From: Gilliamella sp. Lep-s35
GTDB lineage: Bacteria; Pseudomonadota; Gammaproteobacteria; Enterobacterales; Orbaceae
NCBI RefSeq assembly: GCF_009795845.1
Contig: NZ_WTEX01000025.1
Span: forward strand, 1 to 35,223
Length of the DNA: 35,223 bases
Direction of reading: 5' to 3'
The notes beneath the pieces were generated by a model. The model saw only the letters and a program-made list of their open reading frames with translations. It did no database searches and was not told where the DNA came from. The translations under genes were made by a program, and so were the position numbers. This document shows positions 1 through 8,890 of this stretch, one piece after another (positions within the stretch are counted from its first letter, which is position 1; every line of letters starts with the position of its first letter).

Positions 1-44
1 CATCGAAGAATTCCTTTTAATAATGGACTCTTCTCTATTAGATC

Positions 45-72
45 AAAGAACTCGCCAAAAAGCGAGTTCTTT
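45..72 (+). terminator. hairpin, likely terminator of gene left of window
   Basis: A perfect 11-bp stem (AAAGAACTCGC with GCGAGTTCTTT) encloses the loop CAAAAA. It lies about 25 bases after a TAA at 18-20 in frame 3, so an unseen plus-strand gene could end there. Frame 2 also stays open to a TGA at 83-85, so which frame carries the end of the upstream gene cannot be decided from this edge. Confidence 0.5.
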
Positions 73-84
73 GTCATCAATCTG

Positions 85-110
85 ACAGGGCAATTGCCCT
101 GTTTTTGTTT
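85..110 (+). terminator. rho-independent terminator
   Basis: Stem ACAGGGC / GCCCTGT with a four-base AATT loop is followed directly by TTTTGTTTT on the plus strand. This is the second hairpin in tandem and has a better U-tract than the one at 45-72. It probably ends transcription of the gene left of the window and separates it from the convergent azlCD operon. Confidence 0.7.
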
Positions 111-158
111 TAACAAACAATAAAAAATTAGCCAGAGCAATTTATCAATAAATTCAAA

Positions 159-482
159 TTACATAATAAAATAACGAATCAACGCCATAAAACACATACC
201 TGCAACCACAATACACATTAAGTTTTTAGTGACTACTGCGACAATAACAGTTGGAATAGATGCCAAGCAATATTCTACGTGAAAATCAGGAAACTGCCCC
301 TCTTTTACCACAAATAAATTTTGCACAAATAGCGCTGTTAAAATACACAAAGGCACATACGACAAAAAACGAATTACCACATTCGGTAATTGCAACTTTC
401 GAACCAGCATAAAAGGAATCACTCTTGGCAACCAAGTGACTAAACCACAACCTAAAATAATTAATAAACTATAAATTGTCAC
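159..482 (-). CDS. azlD: AzlD family branched-chain amino-acid export subunit
   Basis: A 107-residue, very hydrophobic protein with about four predicted membrane segments, typical of the small AzlD partner of AzlC exporters (AzlC-AzlD move branched-chain amino acids or analogues out across the inner membrane). It begins with the Trp-Leu-Pro-Arg-Val region characteristic of the family (TWLPRVIPF, near residues 16-24). The start codon is GTG, and its GTGA overlaps the TGA stop of azlC, so the two are translationally coupled. The substrate cannot be told from sequence. The family assignment is firm from partner, size and motif; the exact transported amino acid is inference. Confidence 0.85.
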   Translation of the reverse strand: MTIYSLLIILGCGLVTWLPRVIPFMLVRKLQLPNVVIRFLSYVPLCILTALFVQNLFVVKEGQFPDFHVEYCLASIPTVIVAVVTKNLMCIVVAGMCFMALIRYFIM

Positions 483-1174
483 GCATCACGCTCCATAGCC
501 ATTCCCATAAAACAACCACCAAAAGTGCTAATTAAAATTGCCATTTCAGGTGACACAAAGCGCATTAATAAAATCAGCATAAGAGCAACGGTTAACATCA
601 CTAATAGTCGATTTTTAAGGCTTTTACTTTTATCACCAATTAATTGCAAATAAAGTAAACCAATAAACATGGCAACCAAGGCGTAATCAAAACCAAATAA
701 GTTAGGATCGGGCAGCCATTCACCAATGACTGCACCTAAAAAACAAGATACAATCCAAGCCAAATAAGCCGTTACATTAAGCCCATGCATCCAAGCGGCA
801 TTAACGGGCACTTTATTGGTTATAGCACCCATGACAACGGCAAAACTTTCATCAGTTAATAAGCTACCAATAGCTATATTATTAAAGAATGAAAATTTAC
901 GAAAAGCAGGTGCCGTTGCCATACTCATTAAAAAATGACGAGAGTTAACTAAAAAAACCGTAAAAATAATGGCTGAAACAGGCGTAGCCACCATCATCAA
1001 ACCTGCAATAATAAACTGTGCTGTACCGGCATAAACAATAATCGCCAATAATGTGATTTCAAGTACGGATAAATTTGCTGACTTCCCTACAACACCTGCA
1101 GCAATGCCAATACCAATGTAACCTAATAAAGTTGGAATACAAGCACAAACACCATCTTTAAAAGCCAAAGACAT
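479..1174 (-). CDS. azlC: AzlC family branched-chain amino-acid exporter
   Basis: About 231 residues with multiple hydrophobic segments. The N-terminal region DGVCACIPTLLGYIGIGIAAG and the later YAGTAQFIIAGLM and NSRHFLMSMA blocks are AzlC hallmarks. The family forms the large subunit of two-component amino-acid exporters (YgaZ in E. coli, with YgaH as partner). A start at 1174 is preferred over the ATG at 1180: an AAGGA ribosome binding site sits flush against the first ATG but six bases before the second. It is first in a two-gene operon with azlD and has a promoter at 1205-1233. Confidence 0.88.
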   Translation of the reverse strand: MSLAFKDGVCACIPTLLGYIGIGIAAGVVGKSANLSVLEITLLAIIVYAGTAQFIIAGLMMVATPVSAIIFTVFLVNSRHFLMSMATAPAFRKFSFFNNIAIGSLLTDESFAVVMGAITNKVPVNAAWMHGLNVTAYLAWIVSCFLGAVIGEWLPDPNLFGFDYALVAMFIGLLYLQLIGDKSKSLKNRLLVMLTVALMLILLMRFVSPEMAILISTFGGCFMGMAMERDA

Positions 1175-1204
1175 AATCATTCCTTAACGATAATAATATG
1201 TGAT

Positions 1205-1233
1205 TTTATAAATTAATATTTTAGATATTGCAA
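1205..1233 (-). promoter_or_regulatory. sigma-70 promoter of azlCD
   Basis: Read on the minus strand, TTGCAA (1228-1233) and TATAAA (1205-1210) are separated by exactly 17 bases, about 25 bases upstream of the azlC ribosome binding site. Sequence match only; no regulator site was recognised. Confidence 0.5.
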
Positions 1234-1320
1234 ACCGATAATACAGCTCTTGAATAACCTAAATATTAAGTATTAAATTCCCAATTAACCCACAATAAAC
1301 CGCAATCTTTTGTCAAATTT

Positions 1321-1329
1321 TGCTATAAT
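1321..1329 (+). promoter_or_regulatory. extended -10 promoter of gmk
   Basis: TGCTATAAT is a perfect extended -10 element (TGnTATAAT). A TTGTCA lies only 8 bases upstream, too close to be the -35 box, so this promoter would rely on the TG extension. It would give a 5' leader of roughly 45 bases before the gmk start. Confidence 0.5.
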
Positions 1330-1378
1330 ATCGCCTAACTTACATTAATGATAACAAAATAACTCAATAGCAACTAAC

Positions 1379-2023
1379 GTGGCAAACATATCTATGTATA
1401 CAGGAACTTTATTTATTATCTCAGCACCAAGTGGTGCAGGAAAATCAAGCCTTATTCGAGCTTATTTAAACCAAAATCCACAACAAGCAAAAGTATCAAT
1501 TTCACATACAACTCGCCAGCCACGACCAGGTGAATCACATGGCGAACATTATTATTTTGTGGATCACAAGCACTTTGAATCCTTAATTGATAAAAACTCA
1601 TTTGTAGAATATGCCAACGTATTTGACCACTATTACGGCACATCTAAAGCTGAAATAGAACAAAGCCTATTACAAGGAATTAATGTGTTTTTAGATATTG
1701 ATTGGCAGGGTGCAAGGCAAGTACGCCAAAAAATGCCTCAAGCAAAAAGCATCTTTATATTACCGCCTTCACTAAAAGAATTAGAAAACCGCCTAATAAA
1801 ACGCGGGCAAGACAACAGCAGCGTCATAGCTAAAAGAATGCAAAAAGCACAAGCCGAAATTTCGCATTATGACGAATATGACTATGTCATTATCAATGAT
1901 GATTTTGATACTTCATTAAATGCCTTAAGCACAATTATTACTGCTGCTAGCTTAGAGCAGGCAAAACAGACTATCATTAATTCGCAATTATTAAAAGATT
2001 TATTGGATAGTGATTTTAATTAA
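1379..2023 (+). CDS. gmk: guanylate kinase
   Basis: Phosphorylates GMP to GDP with ATP in the cytoplasm. The P-loop [10 protein letters not shown] is at residues 15-24, followed by the GMP-binding blocks [11 protein letters not shown] and GEHYYF, and by [15 protein letters not shown]. Along its length it closely matches the roughly 207-residue E. coli Gmk. The listed start is GTG at 1379 (214 residues); an in-frame ATG at 1394 would give MYTGTLF, and E. coli begins two residues before the equivalent GTL. Neither has a clear Shine-Dalgarno sequence, so the start is uncertain by five codons. In E. coli gmk heads the rpoZ-spoT operon; here it stands alone and is followed by a hairpin and convergent gloA. 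Confidence 0.95.
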   Translation: MANISMYTGTLFIISAPSGAGKSSLIRAYLNQNPQQAKVSISHTTRQPRPGESHGEHYYFVDHKHFESLIDKNSFVEYANVFDHYYGTSKAEIEQSLLQGINVFLDIDWQGARQVRQKMPQAKSIFILPPSLKELENRLIKRGQDNSSVIAKRMQKAQAEISHYDEYDYVIINDDFDTSLNALSTIITAASLEQAKQTIINSQLLKDLLDSDFN

Positions 2024-2031
2024 AACGCCAA

Positions 2032-2063
2032 TAATATCGCCGAAATATTAATCGGCGATATTA
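2032..2063. terminator. bidirectional hairpin between gmk and gloA
   Basis: A perfect 12-bp stem (TAATATCGCCGA / TCGGCGATATTA) with an eight-base loop lies nine bases after the gmk stop and twelve before the gloA stop. U-tracts are weak: TAAAAAA follows on the plus strand, and GCGTTTTAA follows a short way down on the minus strand. It plausibly ends both convergent transcripts, most likely gloA. Confidence 0.55.
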
Positions 2064-2074
2064 TAAAAAAGCCT

Positions 2075-2482
2075 TTAATTTCCTAAAGCTTTATCAGCCT
2101 GATCGTTTTGAATCAACTCTAATTTATAGCCATCAGGATCTTCAACAAAAGCAATGATCGTTGAGCCACCTTTTACAGGTCCTGCTTCGCGTGTTACTTT
2201 GCCTCCTGCTTGCTTAACCGCATCACACATTTTTGCTACATCATCAACGCCAATGGCAATATGACCAAACGCCGTTCCATGATCATATTCATCGGTATCC
2301 CAATTATAAGTTAACTCAATCACTGAGCTTGTTGTCTCATCGCCATAACCAACAAAGGCTAATGAATATTTATATTGTGTGTTTTCACTGGTTCTTAGCA
2401 CTCGCATGCCCATTACACGGGTATAAAAATCGATCGAACGTTGCAAATCACCAACTCGAATCATAGTATGCAAAATACGCAT
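2075..2482 (-). CDS. gloA: lactoylglutathione lyase (glyoxalase I)
   Basis: Converts the methylglyoxal-glutathione hemithioacetal to S-lactoylglutathione, the first step of methylglyoxal detoxification. At 135 residues it is the same length as E. coli GloA and aligns without gaps. All four metal ligands of the nickel-type enzyme are in place: His5, Glu56, His74 and Glu122. The [11 protein letters not shown] and REAGPVKGG blocks are diagnostic. It is a single-gene unit convergent with gmk. Confidence 0.96.
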   Translation of the reverse strand: MRILHTMIRVGDLQRSIDFYTRVMGMRVLRTSENTQYKYSLAFVGYGDETTSSVIELTYNWDTDEYDHGTAFGHIAIGVDDVAKMCDAVKQAGGKVTREAGPVKGGSTIIAFVEDPDGYKLELIQNDQADKALGN

Positions 2483-2629
2483 CGGCTTACTGTTCCTTTA
2501 ATAGCTTTAATAGAATAAATAAAATTTTTGTTGAGTTTATACATTAGTGCTTAAGCAGGCAAATTTTTGTTATTGATTGGATATTTTATGATGATTAATA
2601 AAAAGCTAATACCATATACCTAAATAACT

Positions 2630-2658
2630 ATTTTGCTCACTATCAAAGTGAGCAAAAT
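2630..2658. terminator. hairpin downstream of slyB
   Basis: An 11-bp perfect inverted repeat (ATTTTGCTCAC / GTGAGCAAAAT) with loop TATCAAA lies 37 bases past the slyB stop. The expected T-run lies on the wrong side (inside the 5' arm), so as an intrinsic terminator it is weak in either direction. Confidence 0.4.
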
Positions 2659-2695
2659 TAAGTGTTATCTTTTGATTTATTATTTTGATTGGCGG

Positions 2696-3190
2696 TTATC
2701 TTGATTGATTGCTATAACGTGGAGAAGCACTAATTTGCTTACCATTAGTAACTAAACGAACTGCCTGACCTGCAAAAAAATCTTTAGCTGAACCTTTTTG
2801 TACAAGCACAATATTTGATCCATTTTCTTGTTTGATTTCTAGCTCAACAGCACTTGCTTGGCTAGTTTTATCTTGAATTACATCACCCAAAATTGCACCG
2901 CCAATAGCACCGGTTGCTGTCGCTAATACTCGACCAGAACCATTACCAACAGTATTACCTAAAACACCACCTAAAACAGCACCACCTAAGCTACCTACGA
3001 TATTTTCGTTTTTACCGTTTGTGTTATTAGCTTGAATTTTAACAGGTCGTACTGAAACAACTGTACCATAACTCACTTGCTGAACTTGTTTGGCTTGATC
3101 AGCTGTATAAACATCGCCAGAATAGATATCACTATTGCTACATCCAGATAAAATTGCAGCTAAAATAGTTAGTGTGACGATTTTTTTCAT
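2696..3190 (-). CDS. slyB: outer-membrane lipoprotein, SlyB/Pcp family
   Basis: A 164-residue lipoprotein with signal peptide ending in LSGC, Cys17 being the lipidated residue. The mature start carries the SlyB signature YSGDVYTADQAKQVQQVSYG, then a glycine-rich double-helix segment (GSLGGAVLGGVLGNTVG and ATGAIGGAILGDV, a glycine-zipper 2TM domain), and a beta-rich C-terminal domain. In E. coli SlyB is PhoP/PhoQ-controlled and surrounds outer-membrane proteins under envelope stress. A GAGGA ribosome binding site lies eight bases before the ATG. The tail is slightly longer than in E. coli (155 residues). PhoP control here is an inference; no clear PhoP box was seen. Confidence 0.9.
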   Translation of the reverse strand: MKKIVTLTILAAILSGCSNSDIYSGDVYTADQAKQVQQVSYGTVVSVRPVKIQANNTNGKNENIVGSLGGAVLGGVLGNTVGNGSGRVLATATGAIGGAILGDVIQDKTSQASAVELEIKQENGSNIVLVQKGSAKDFFAGQAVRLVTNGKQISASPRYSNQSR

Positions 3191-3566
3191 AATTAATTCC
3201 TCATATAATATCGGTATCTTATTATTATACCTTGTTTAGAATAATCTTATTAAGAAAAAACGACAATAGCATTTTCATTATTTTATCAATAGCCAATACA
3301 ATTTATGCTTAAGTTAGGTTATACTCAGCGCAATAGTTTATTGAGCGTACAATGAATATATGAAACGGTTATTTTTTCAATTAATATTATCGGTTATGAT
3401 AACGGCTTGTCACGATGTAAATCAAGCTTCTCAAAAATTGAGAGGGTTGAATTTAAACAACCATCAAATGATTGTTTAAATAATGAATCGGCTAATGATT
3501 CACATCTTAACAAAATTCCTGCTTTAGGATGTCCCGTAAAATAATTTAATAGGCACAAGTAACACA
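3191..3566. other. slyB-seqA divergent spacer
   Basis: 376 bases between divergent slyB and seqA. A TATACT at 3320-3325 is a possible plus-strand -10 box without a convincing -35. The only coding potential is the short ORF at 3360-3479 and an overlapping frame that runs to a stop at 3542-3544. Confidence 0.5.
3360..3479 (+). CDS. possible small lipoprotein, doubtful
   Basis: A 39-codon ORF whose start reads MKRLFFQLILSVMITAC: a basic N-terminus, a hydrophobic core and a lipobox-like ITAC with Cys17. After the cysteine only 22 residues follow. No good Shine-Dalgarno sequence precedes the ATG. A second frame overlapping the tail (frame 2, stop at 3542-3544) ends in KIPALGCPVK and has protein-like composition, so this could be a frameshifted remnant of a lipoprotein of about 60 residues. 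No family recognised. Confidence 0.3.
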   Translation: MKRLFFQLILSVMITACHDVNQASQKLRGLNLNNHQMIV

Positions 3567-4070
3567 ATGAAAACGATAGAAATCGACGAAGAATTATACC
3601 AATTTATTGCTGGTCAAACCAAACACATTGGCGAAGATGCATCAAGTATATTACGACGTTTATTAAACATAAACCAATCAACCTTGGCAAAACAAAACAC
3701 CATCGTCAAAAAAGAAAATCACTATCCTATTTTTAATGATTTATTAACTAGCGACACCTTTATAAGCGAAAAATCCATTATCAGCCGTTTTATATTATTG
3801 CTTAGTGCATTATATAACTATAACCCAGCACTTTTTGCCATTGCTGCAACATCATTGCATGGTAGTAAAAGGCAATACCTAGCCAAAGATAAACTCGCTC
3901 TTGAAGCATCAGGTAAAAACACCAAACCCCGCGAAATCATTGGCACACCTTATTGGGTAATTAGCAATACCAACACTGCTAGAAAGCAGTATATTATAGA
4001 ATCAATAATGAGTGACATGGGCATATCTGAAACCATGATAAACCAAGTTACTAACGCTTTCTTGCCTTAA
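3567..4070 (+). CDS. seqA: negative modulator of replication initiation SeqA
   Basis: Binds hemimethylated GATC sites, sequesters oriC and organises newly replicated DNA. The 167-residue product has the oligomerisation N-terminus MKTIEIDEELYQFIAGQTKH and LRRLLN, a variable linker (about residues 36-60), then the DNA-binding domain with ATSLHGSKRQYLA and the closing GTPYWVISNTNTARKQ block that contacts hemimethylated DNA. Somewhat shorter than E. coli SeqA (181) because of the linker. It lies upstream of pgm with 93 bases between ORFs, the same order as in E. coli, suggesting co-transcription. Confidence 0.96.
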   Translation: MKTIEIDEELYQFIAGQTKHIGEDASSILRRLLNINQSTLAKQNTIVKKENHYPIFNDLLTSDTFISEKSIISRFILLLSALYNYNPALFAIAATSLHGSKRQYLAKDKLALEASGKNTKPREIIGTPYWVISNTNTARKQYIIESIMSDMGISETMINQVTNAFLP

Positions 4071-4163
4071 CAGGATAAACAAATAAAGCTAAAACATGAC
4101 AACACGAACCTGATCACATTTTAGCTATTATAAAATGACTATTTTATGAAAGAGGATAAAAAA

Positions 4164-5801
4164 ATGGCCAAGCAAAACCGCGCAGGAATGTTAGCTCAAC
4201 CATCAGATCTCATTAACGTTGAAACATTACGCAATAGCTACTACCAAATTCAACCTGATACGGATAACGCTAGCCAACTAGTCATATTTGGCACATCGGG
4301 CCATCGAGGCAGTTCAAACAAAGGCACATTCAACGAAGCACACATATTAGCCGTTGCACAAGCTATTGCCGAATATCGCAAAACCAACAATATCACAGGG
4401 CCATGCTTTATTGGTCAAGACACTCATGCCCTATCAGAACTTGCATTAAAATCAGTACTTGAAGTTTTTGTTGCCAACGAGCAAACCGTTGTTATCGCAA
4501 AAGATTGGGGCTATACACCAACGCCTGTAATATCGCATGCTATTTTAACCTACAACCAAGGTAAACAAGCCCAACTAGCCGACGGTATTGTCATTACTCC
4601 ATCGCATAATCCACCAGAAGATGGCGGAATAAAATATAATCCAACTAATGGCGGTCCTGCGGATACCGACATCACCAAACAAATTGAAAACCGTGCCAAT
4701 GAATTACTAAAAAATAAACTCAATGGTGTAAAACGTGTCACCTTAGACAAGGCTATAAATTCAAATTACGTTCATAGCAAAGAGTACGAGACCGACTACA
4801 TCAACGACCTTGAAAACATCTTAGATCTAGCGCTGATCAAATCATCATCGCTAAAAATTGGTGTTGACCCACTTGGTGGTGCAGGTATTACTTATTGGCC
4901 TAGAATTGCCGAAAAATATGGTATTAATCTTAACATTGTTAACAACAAAGTCGACCCAACATTCAGCTTTATGCACCTCGATCATGATGAAATCATTCGA
5001 ATGGACTGCTCAAGCCGCTGGGCAATGGCGGGATTGTTAACATTAAAAGATCAATTTGATTTAGCTTTTGGTAACGATACCGACTTTGACCGCCACGGCA
5101 TTGTAACGCCAAAGGGGCTAATGAACCCAAATGCTTACCTATCAACTTGTGTCAATTACCTATTCCAAAACCGCCCACAATGGCACAAAGATATCGCTAT
5201 TGGAAAAACACTAGTTACAAGCTCGATGATCGACCGCGTAGCAAATAGCTTAAACAAACAATACCTAGAATACCCTGTTGGTTTTAAATGGTATGCTGAT
5301 GGGCTATACAACGGCAAACTCGGCTTTGCCGGCGAAGAAAGCGCTGGCGCATCGTTTTTAAGAACCAACGGCAAAGTTTGGACAACCGACAAAGACGGCA
5401 TAATCCTATGCCTACTTGCTGCCGAAATGACTGCAAAAGTGGGCAAAAACCCACAAGAGCAATATCAAGAACTTGAAGCAAAATTTGGCGTTTCTTATTA
5501 TGGACGAATTCAAGCACCGGCCTCGTTTAATGAAAAACAAAAACTAGCCAAACTTGATGCTAGCCAACTAACCACCGACAACTTAGCAGGTGAAAAAATC
5601 ACCCAATGCCTAACCACTGCACCAGCTAACAACGCTGCAATTGGTGGGCTTAAAGTGATAACCCAAAACGGCTGGTTTGCCGCTCGCCCGTCGGGAACAG
5701 AAGATGCTTACAAAATCTATGCAGAAAGCTTTATAAGCAACGAACATTTAAATACACTACAGCAAGAAGCCGAACAAATTGTGGCTAAAGCAATTAAATA
5801 A
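4164..5801 (+). CDS. pgm: phosphoglucomutase, alpha-D-glucose-phosphate specific
   Basis: Interconverts glucose 1-phosphate and glucose 6-phosphate, feeding UDP-glucose and glycogen or trehalose synthesis. Catalytic serine loop [11 protein letters not shown] has Ser147 as phospho-acceptor; the metal-binding loop is [10 protein letters not shown], the sugar loop is [10 protein letters not shown] and the phosphate loop is [12 protein letters not shown]. The start is placed at the ATG at 4164, not 4146: AGAGGA at 4151-4156 is a strong ribosome binding site seven bases upstream, and the resulting 545 residues (MAKQNRAG...) match E. coli Pgm (546, MAIHNRAG...). Follows seqA as in enterics; a strong terminator follows. 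Confidence 0.97.
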   Translation: MAKQNRAGMLAQPSDLINVETLRNSYYQIQPDTDNASQLVIFGTSGHRGSSNKGTFNEAHILAVAQAIAEYRKTNNITGPCFIGQDTHALSELALKSVLEVFVANEQTVVIAKDWGYTPTPVISHAILTYNQGKQAQLADGIVITPSHNPPEDGGIKYNPTNGGPADTDITKQIENRANELLKNKLNGVKRVTLDKAINSNYVHSKEYETDYINDLENILDLALIKSSSLKIGVDPLGGAGITYWPRIAEKYGINLNIVNNKVDPTFSFMHLDHDEIIRMDCSSRWAMAGLLTLKDQFDLAFGNDTDFDRHGIVTPKGLMNPNAYLSTCVNYLFQNRPQWHKDIAIGKTLVTSSMIDRVANSLNKQYLEYPVGFKWYADGLYNGKLGFAGEESAGASFLRTNGKVWTTDKDGIILCLLAAEMTAKVGKNPQEQYQELEAKFGVSYYGRIQAPASFNEKQKLAKLDASQLTTDNLAGEKITQCLTTAPANNAAIGGLKVITQNGWFAARPSGTEDAYKIYAESFISNEHLNTLQQEAEQIVAKAIK

Positions 5802-5817
5802 TAGTAAAAGGTACAAG

Positions 5818-5847
5818 AAACAGCAGCTATTTGGCTGCTGTTTTTTT
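5818..5847 (+). terminator. rho-independent terminator of pgm
   Basis: AAACAGCAGC, a six-base loop TATTTG, then GCTGCTG followed by seven Ts. Classic intrinsic terminator 16 bases past the pgm stop. Confidence 0.9.
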
Positions 5848-5861
5848 ATGTAGGGATTTTA

Positions 5862-6272
5862 CTAAAAATACAAAAAATAAATAAAATCAATAATTAAGAA
5901 ACCACGCTCAGGATCCCATATGTCTGGTGGACCTCCAAAGTCCTTTAAGCCATCCCAATGCACGTCATGCCGACCATAATATAGATTCGGCCTTGCATAA
6001 TCGATAACTGGCGACAGCATTATTATTGCATCACTACGATTACCCGCACGAACCTTTTTACCATTTGCCTGTACATTCCATGACGATGACAATAATAACA
6101 GTGCTAATACTAGCAAAGCTGTTTTAGGTGATTTGGGAGATAATTTCGATAATACGTTGAGAGATAATTTCGAAGATATAAATAAGTTTCGTGCAGAAAC
6201 TCGTCGAATAAGATTATTTGATAAATTTAAGACATTGGTTTGCCAGTGCTTGTGCCTAAAATAATAATGCAT
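5862..6272 (-). CDS. unknown exported or membrane-anchored protein
   Basis: A 136-residue ORF of no recognised family. A strong ribosome binding site (AGGTGG six bases before the ATG) supports it. The layout is odd: about 50 mostly basic and Ser/Asn/Leu-rich residues precede a single hydrophobic segment (LLVLALLLLSSS, about residues 53-64) followed by WNVQANGKK. This fits either a signal peptide with a very long n-region, cleaved after VQA, or a type II anchor. The mature part is about 67 residues with many aromatic and charged residues (YYGRHDVHWDGLKDFGGPP) and ends FIYFLYF. The coding DNA has near-repeats of GATAATTTCGA in the N-terminal part. It could also be a degenerate gene whose original start lay nearer the hydrophobic segment. 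Confidence 0.5.
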   Translation of the reverse strand: MHYYFRHKHWQTNVLNLSNNLIRRVSARNLFISSKLSLNVLSKLSPKSPKTALLVLALLLLSSSWNVQANGKKVRAGNRSDAIIMLSPVIDYARPNLYYGRHDVHWDGLKDFGGPPDIWDPERGFLIIDFIYFLYF

Positions 6273-6641
6273 TGTAGTCCACCTATCAAGTAATAACTTG
6301 ATTTTTATTCCATTTTGTATAATTATTCGCTTATTTAATAAGCTTACTTTCCTGTTGCAATAGAAGTATAACCTTTTAAAAAATAATTAGCTAGTTTTTT
6401 AACAATTTTTTGTAAAGAAATATAAAAAATATAAATAATATAAATAAATTTAGAGAAACATAAAGACAGAAATAATTCAGTTATAAAAATAAGTGAATTT
6501 TTTAATTAAAATATGATATCAGATTACAGATATTTTAACCTTTGGTGGAATGATTAATATTAATCAATAACATCTAAAATACAAACAACTTTCCTAGGCT
6601 CTTTCCCTAATTTATGCAATATAGTATTCTAGTAGCCTTAT
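6273..6641. other. AT-rich divergent spacer
   Basis: 369 bases between the exported-protein gene and yccS, extremely A/T-rich, with long A tracts around 6400-6480. The only clear element is the 16-base perfect palindrome at 6551-6566. No ORF with a ribosome binding site was seen. Confidence 0.5.
6551..6566. promoter_or_regulatory. perfect 16-base palindrome, possible operator
   Basis: TGATTAATATTAATCA is its own reverse complement and lies about 75 bases upstream of yccS. The TGAT/ATCA ends resemble a dimeric regulator site, but in such AT-rich DNA chance palindromes occur. No regulator is assigned. Confidence 0.3.
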
Positions 6642-8831
6642 TTGAACTTACACCAAACCCAATATACCGTGCACACATTTATTTTGTCTTTACGTAAAGT
6701 CTTTTATAGCAGTAATCTTCTTTTTAGTCTTCGTATGCTAATTAGCTTAGCTGGATCGACGTTGGTTCCTTGGTATTTAGGACAAACATCGCTTGTTATT
6801 CCACTTACACTTGGTGTTGTGGCTGCTGGTTTGACTGAGATCGACACCCGTTTATTAAGCCGCTGTATTAATTTAGTCCTTACTCTGATCTGTTTTGCTA
6901 TTGCGACTTTTTCGGTCGAGTTGTTATTTGATTATCCCGCTTTGTTTATTGTTGGTTTGGTTTCGTCAACATTTATGTTTATTATGCTTGGTTCGCTTGG
7001 GCAACGTTACAGTGTGATTGCCTTCGGATCACTTTTGATTGCTGCCTATACCATGCTTGGGCATAATTTATTTACTGATAATTATACGCTACCTTGTTTT
7101 TTATTACTTGGGGCATTTTGGTATAATATTGTTTCGTTAATTGAATCGATCATTCAACCCATTCGTACAACCCAACAATCACTGTCACTATGTTTTATTC
7201 ATTTGGCACAATATCTTGATGCTAAAGCGGCTATGTTCGATCCTGATGAGTCTGATGGATTTAAAAAACAAATATTGCAATTAAATAATGCTAATAATCA
7301 ACTTATTAGCGCATTTAATAACGCTAAGCGTTCATTGTTTAATCGGTTAAAAAGCTACCGTGGACAGGTTTATATTAGAAAGTTACTCAGCTATTATTTT
7401 GTTGCGCAAGACATTCATGAGCGTGCCAGTTCAGCGCATGGACATTATCAAGCGTTAAGTGTGCATTTTAAACATAGCGATATTTTATTTCGATTTGCGC
7501 GTATTTTAAATTTGCAAGCAAAAGCTTGTGCTCAGTTGGCAATGACAATTAAGTTAAATCAAACTTATCAGCATGATCCACTATTTTCGCGCTATTTTTC
7601 GTATCTTGAAGAAGCAATTAATCAGTATCACACTAGCGACAATGCCAATATGCTAATGGTTAAGGCTCTAAAAAGTTTGTATCAAAATTTGTTGTCAATC
7701 GATCTGTTACTTGCCAATATTGATACCGAACAACATCTATCAAAAGAGCAAGAAGATAATCAGTTGATTGATGAAGAGTTAACTCGTTTCCATGATATTT
7801 TTATTAAAATTAGAAGTAACTTGACCGTTAAGTCAGCACTATTTCGCCATGCAATTCGTATGTGTGCTGTATTTTTTGTCGGGTATATGGTGATTTATGT
7901 TTCTGATTTGTCTCATGGATATTGGATTATTTTAACTAGCTTATTTGTATGCCAACCAAACTATTCCACCACAAAACACCGCTTAAAATTACGCGTAATT
8001 GGGACAATTTTAGGGATTATTGTGGGAATTCCGTTAACATTTTTATTTCCAAGTATACCTGAGCAGTTGGTATTAATTATTATTACTGGCTGGCTATTTT
8101 TTCTATTTAAAAATTCGCAATACGCTTATGCAACTGCGTTTATTACGTTGCTGGTATTTTTTAGTTTTAGTTTGATTGGTGAAAGCAGTATTGCCGTAGC
8201 GGCTTCACGCATTATTGCAACGTTAATTGGTTGTTTTATTGCTTGGTTTGCTGTGAGCTTTATTTGGCCTGATTGGCAGTTTAGAAATTTGCCTAAACTT
8301 GTTGATCGTGTTTGTCATGATGATAGCCATTATTTGGCGTTAATTGGTCGTCAATATCTGACTGGTAAAACGAATGATGTAATGTACCGTTTAGCAAGGC
8401 GAGCAGCGCATGATAGTAATGCCGATTTGTCGTCATTAATTAGTTTGATGACTAAAGAACCTCATATGAACCCTGTTGTTATTGATAAGGGATTTCGTCT
8501 GTTAACGCTTAATCATACGTTGATTAGTTATCTTTCGACTTTAGGTGCACATCGCGATAAACCGCTTTCAAAACAGACTTTCGAGCTATTTGATGATTTG
8601 TCAGTCTATATTATTAATCTTCTATGCGATAAGAAGATCGACAGCGAATATCAACCCGTTAAAAAGTCAGTTATCGATTATATTGAAACTATTTCAACCA
8701 ATTCAGTAGATGACGATAAAGCCAATAATGATCTGTTAGTTATGCAACAATTGGCTTTGATTTTGGATATTTTGCCTGAGGTAACAATGCTTGCTAGTGA
8801 ATTAGAAAATAAAATAGTAATAAAAAATTAG
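6642..8831 (+). CDS. yccS: FUSC-family inner-membrane protein YccS
   Basis: A 729-residue member of the fusaric-acid-resistance-like (FUSC) family. Two hydrophobic bundles (about residues 28-170 and 400-540) flank a soluble helical domain, and a second soluble domain forms the C-terminus. Blocks shared with E. coli YccS include LGQRYSVIAFGSLLIAAYTMLG, YYFVAQDIHERASS, RHAIRMCAVFFVGY, HGYWIILTSLFVCQPNYS and SFIWPDWQFRNLP. Function in enterics is unproven; efflux of aromatic acids is inferred from relatives. The start is uncertain: the longest frame opens with TTG at 6642 without a clear ribosome binding site; GTG at 6669 or TTG near 6684 are alternatives nearer the E. coli start, and the first ATG comes only at residue 31. 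Confidence 0.92.
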   Translation: MNLHQTQYTVHTFILSLRKVFYSSNLLFSLRMLISLAGSTLVPWYLGQTSLVIPLTLGVVAAGLTEIDTRLLSRCINLVLTLICFAIATFSVELLFDYPALFIVGLVSSTFMFIMLGSLGQRYSVIAFGSLLIAAYTMLGHNLFTDNYTLPCFLLLGAFWYNIVSLIESIIQPIRTTQQSLSLCFIHLAQYLDAKAAMFDPDESDGFKKQILQLNNANNQLISAFNNAKRSLFNRLKSYRGQVYIRKLLSYYFVAQDIHERASSAHGHYQALSVHFKHSDILFRFARILNLQAKACAQLAMTIKLNQTYQHDPLFSRYFSYLEEAINQYHTSDNANMLMVKALKSLYQNLLSIDLLLANIDTEQHLSKEQEDNQLIDEELTRFHDIFIKIRSNLTVKSALFRHAIRMCAVFFVGYMVIYVSDLSHGYWIILTSLFVCQPNYSTTKHRLKLRVIGTILGIIVGIPLTFLFPSIPEQLVLIIITGWLFFLFKNSQYAYATAFITLLVFFSFSLIGESSIAVAASRIIATLIGCFIAWFAVSFIWPDWQFRNLPKLVDRVCHDDSHYLALIGRQYLTGKTNDVMYRLARRAAHDSNADLSSLISLMTKEPHMNPVVIDKGFRLLTLNHTLISYLSTLGAHRDKPLSKQTFELFDDLSVYIINLLCDKKIDSEYQPVKKSVIDYIETISTNSVDDDKANNDLLVMQQLALILDILPEVTMLASELENKIVIKN

Positions 8832-8890
8832 ATAGATATTAAACCAAATAGCTAGATCTATAACAATACTATTATTTATTAGGTAAAATA

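Noticed and set aside
1-123. Frame 1 open from the window edge to a stop near 123
   Set aside because: It reads through both hairpin terminators, so it is unlikely to be coding; the upstream gene more likely ends at 20 or 85.
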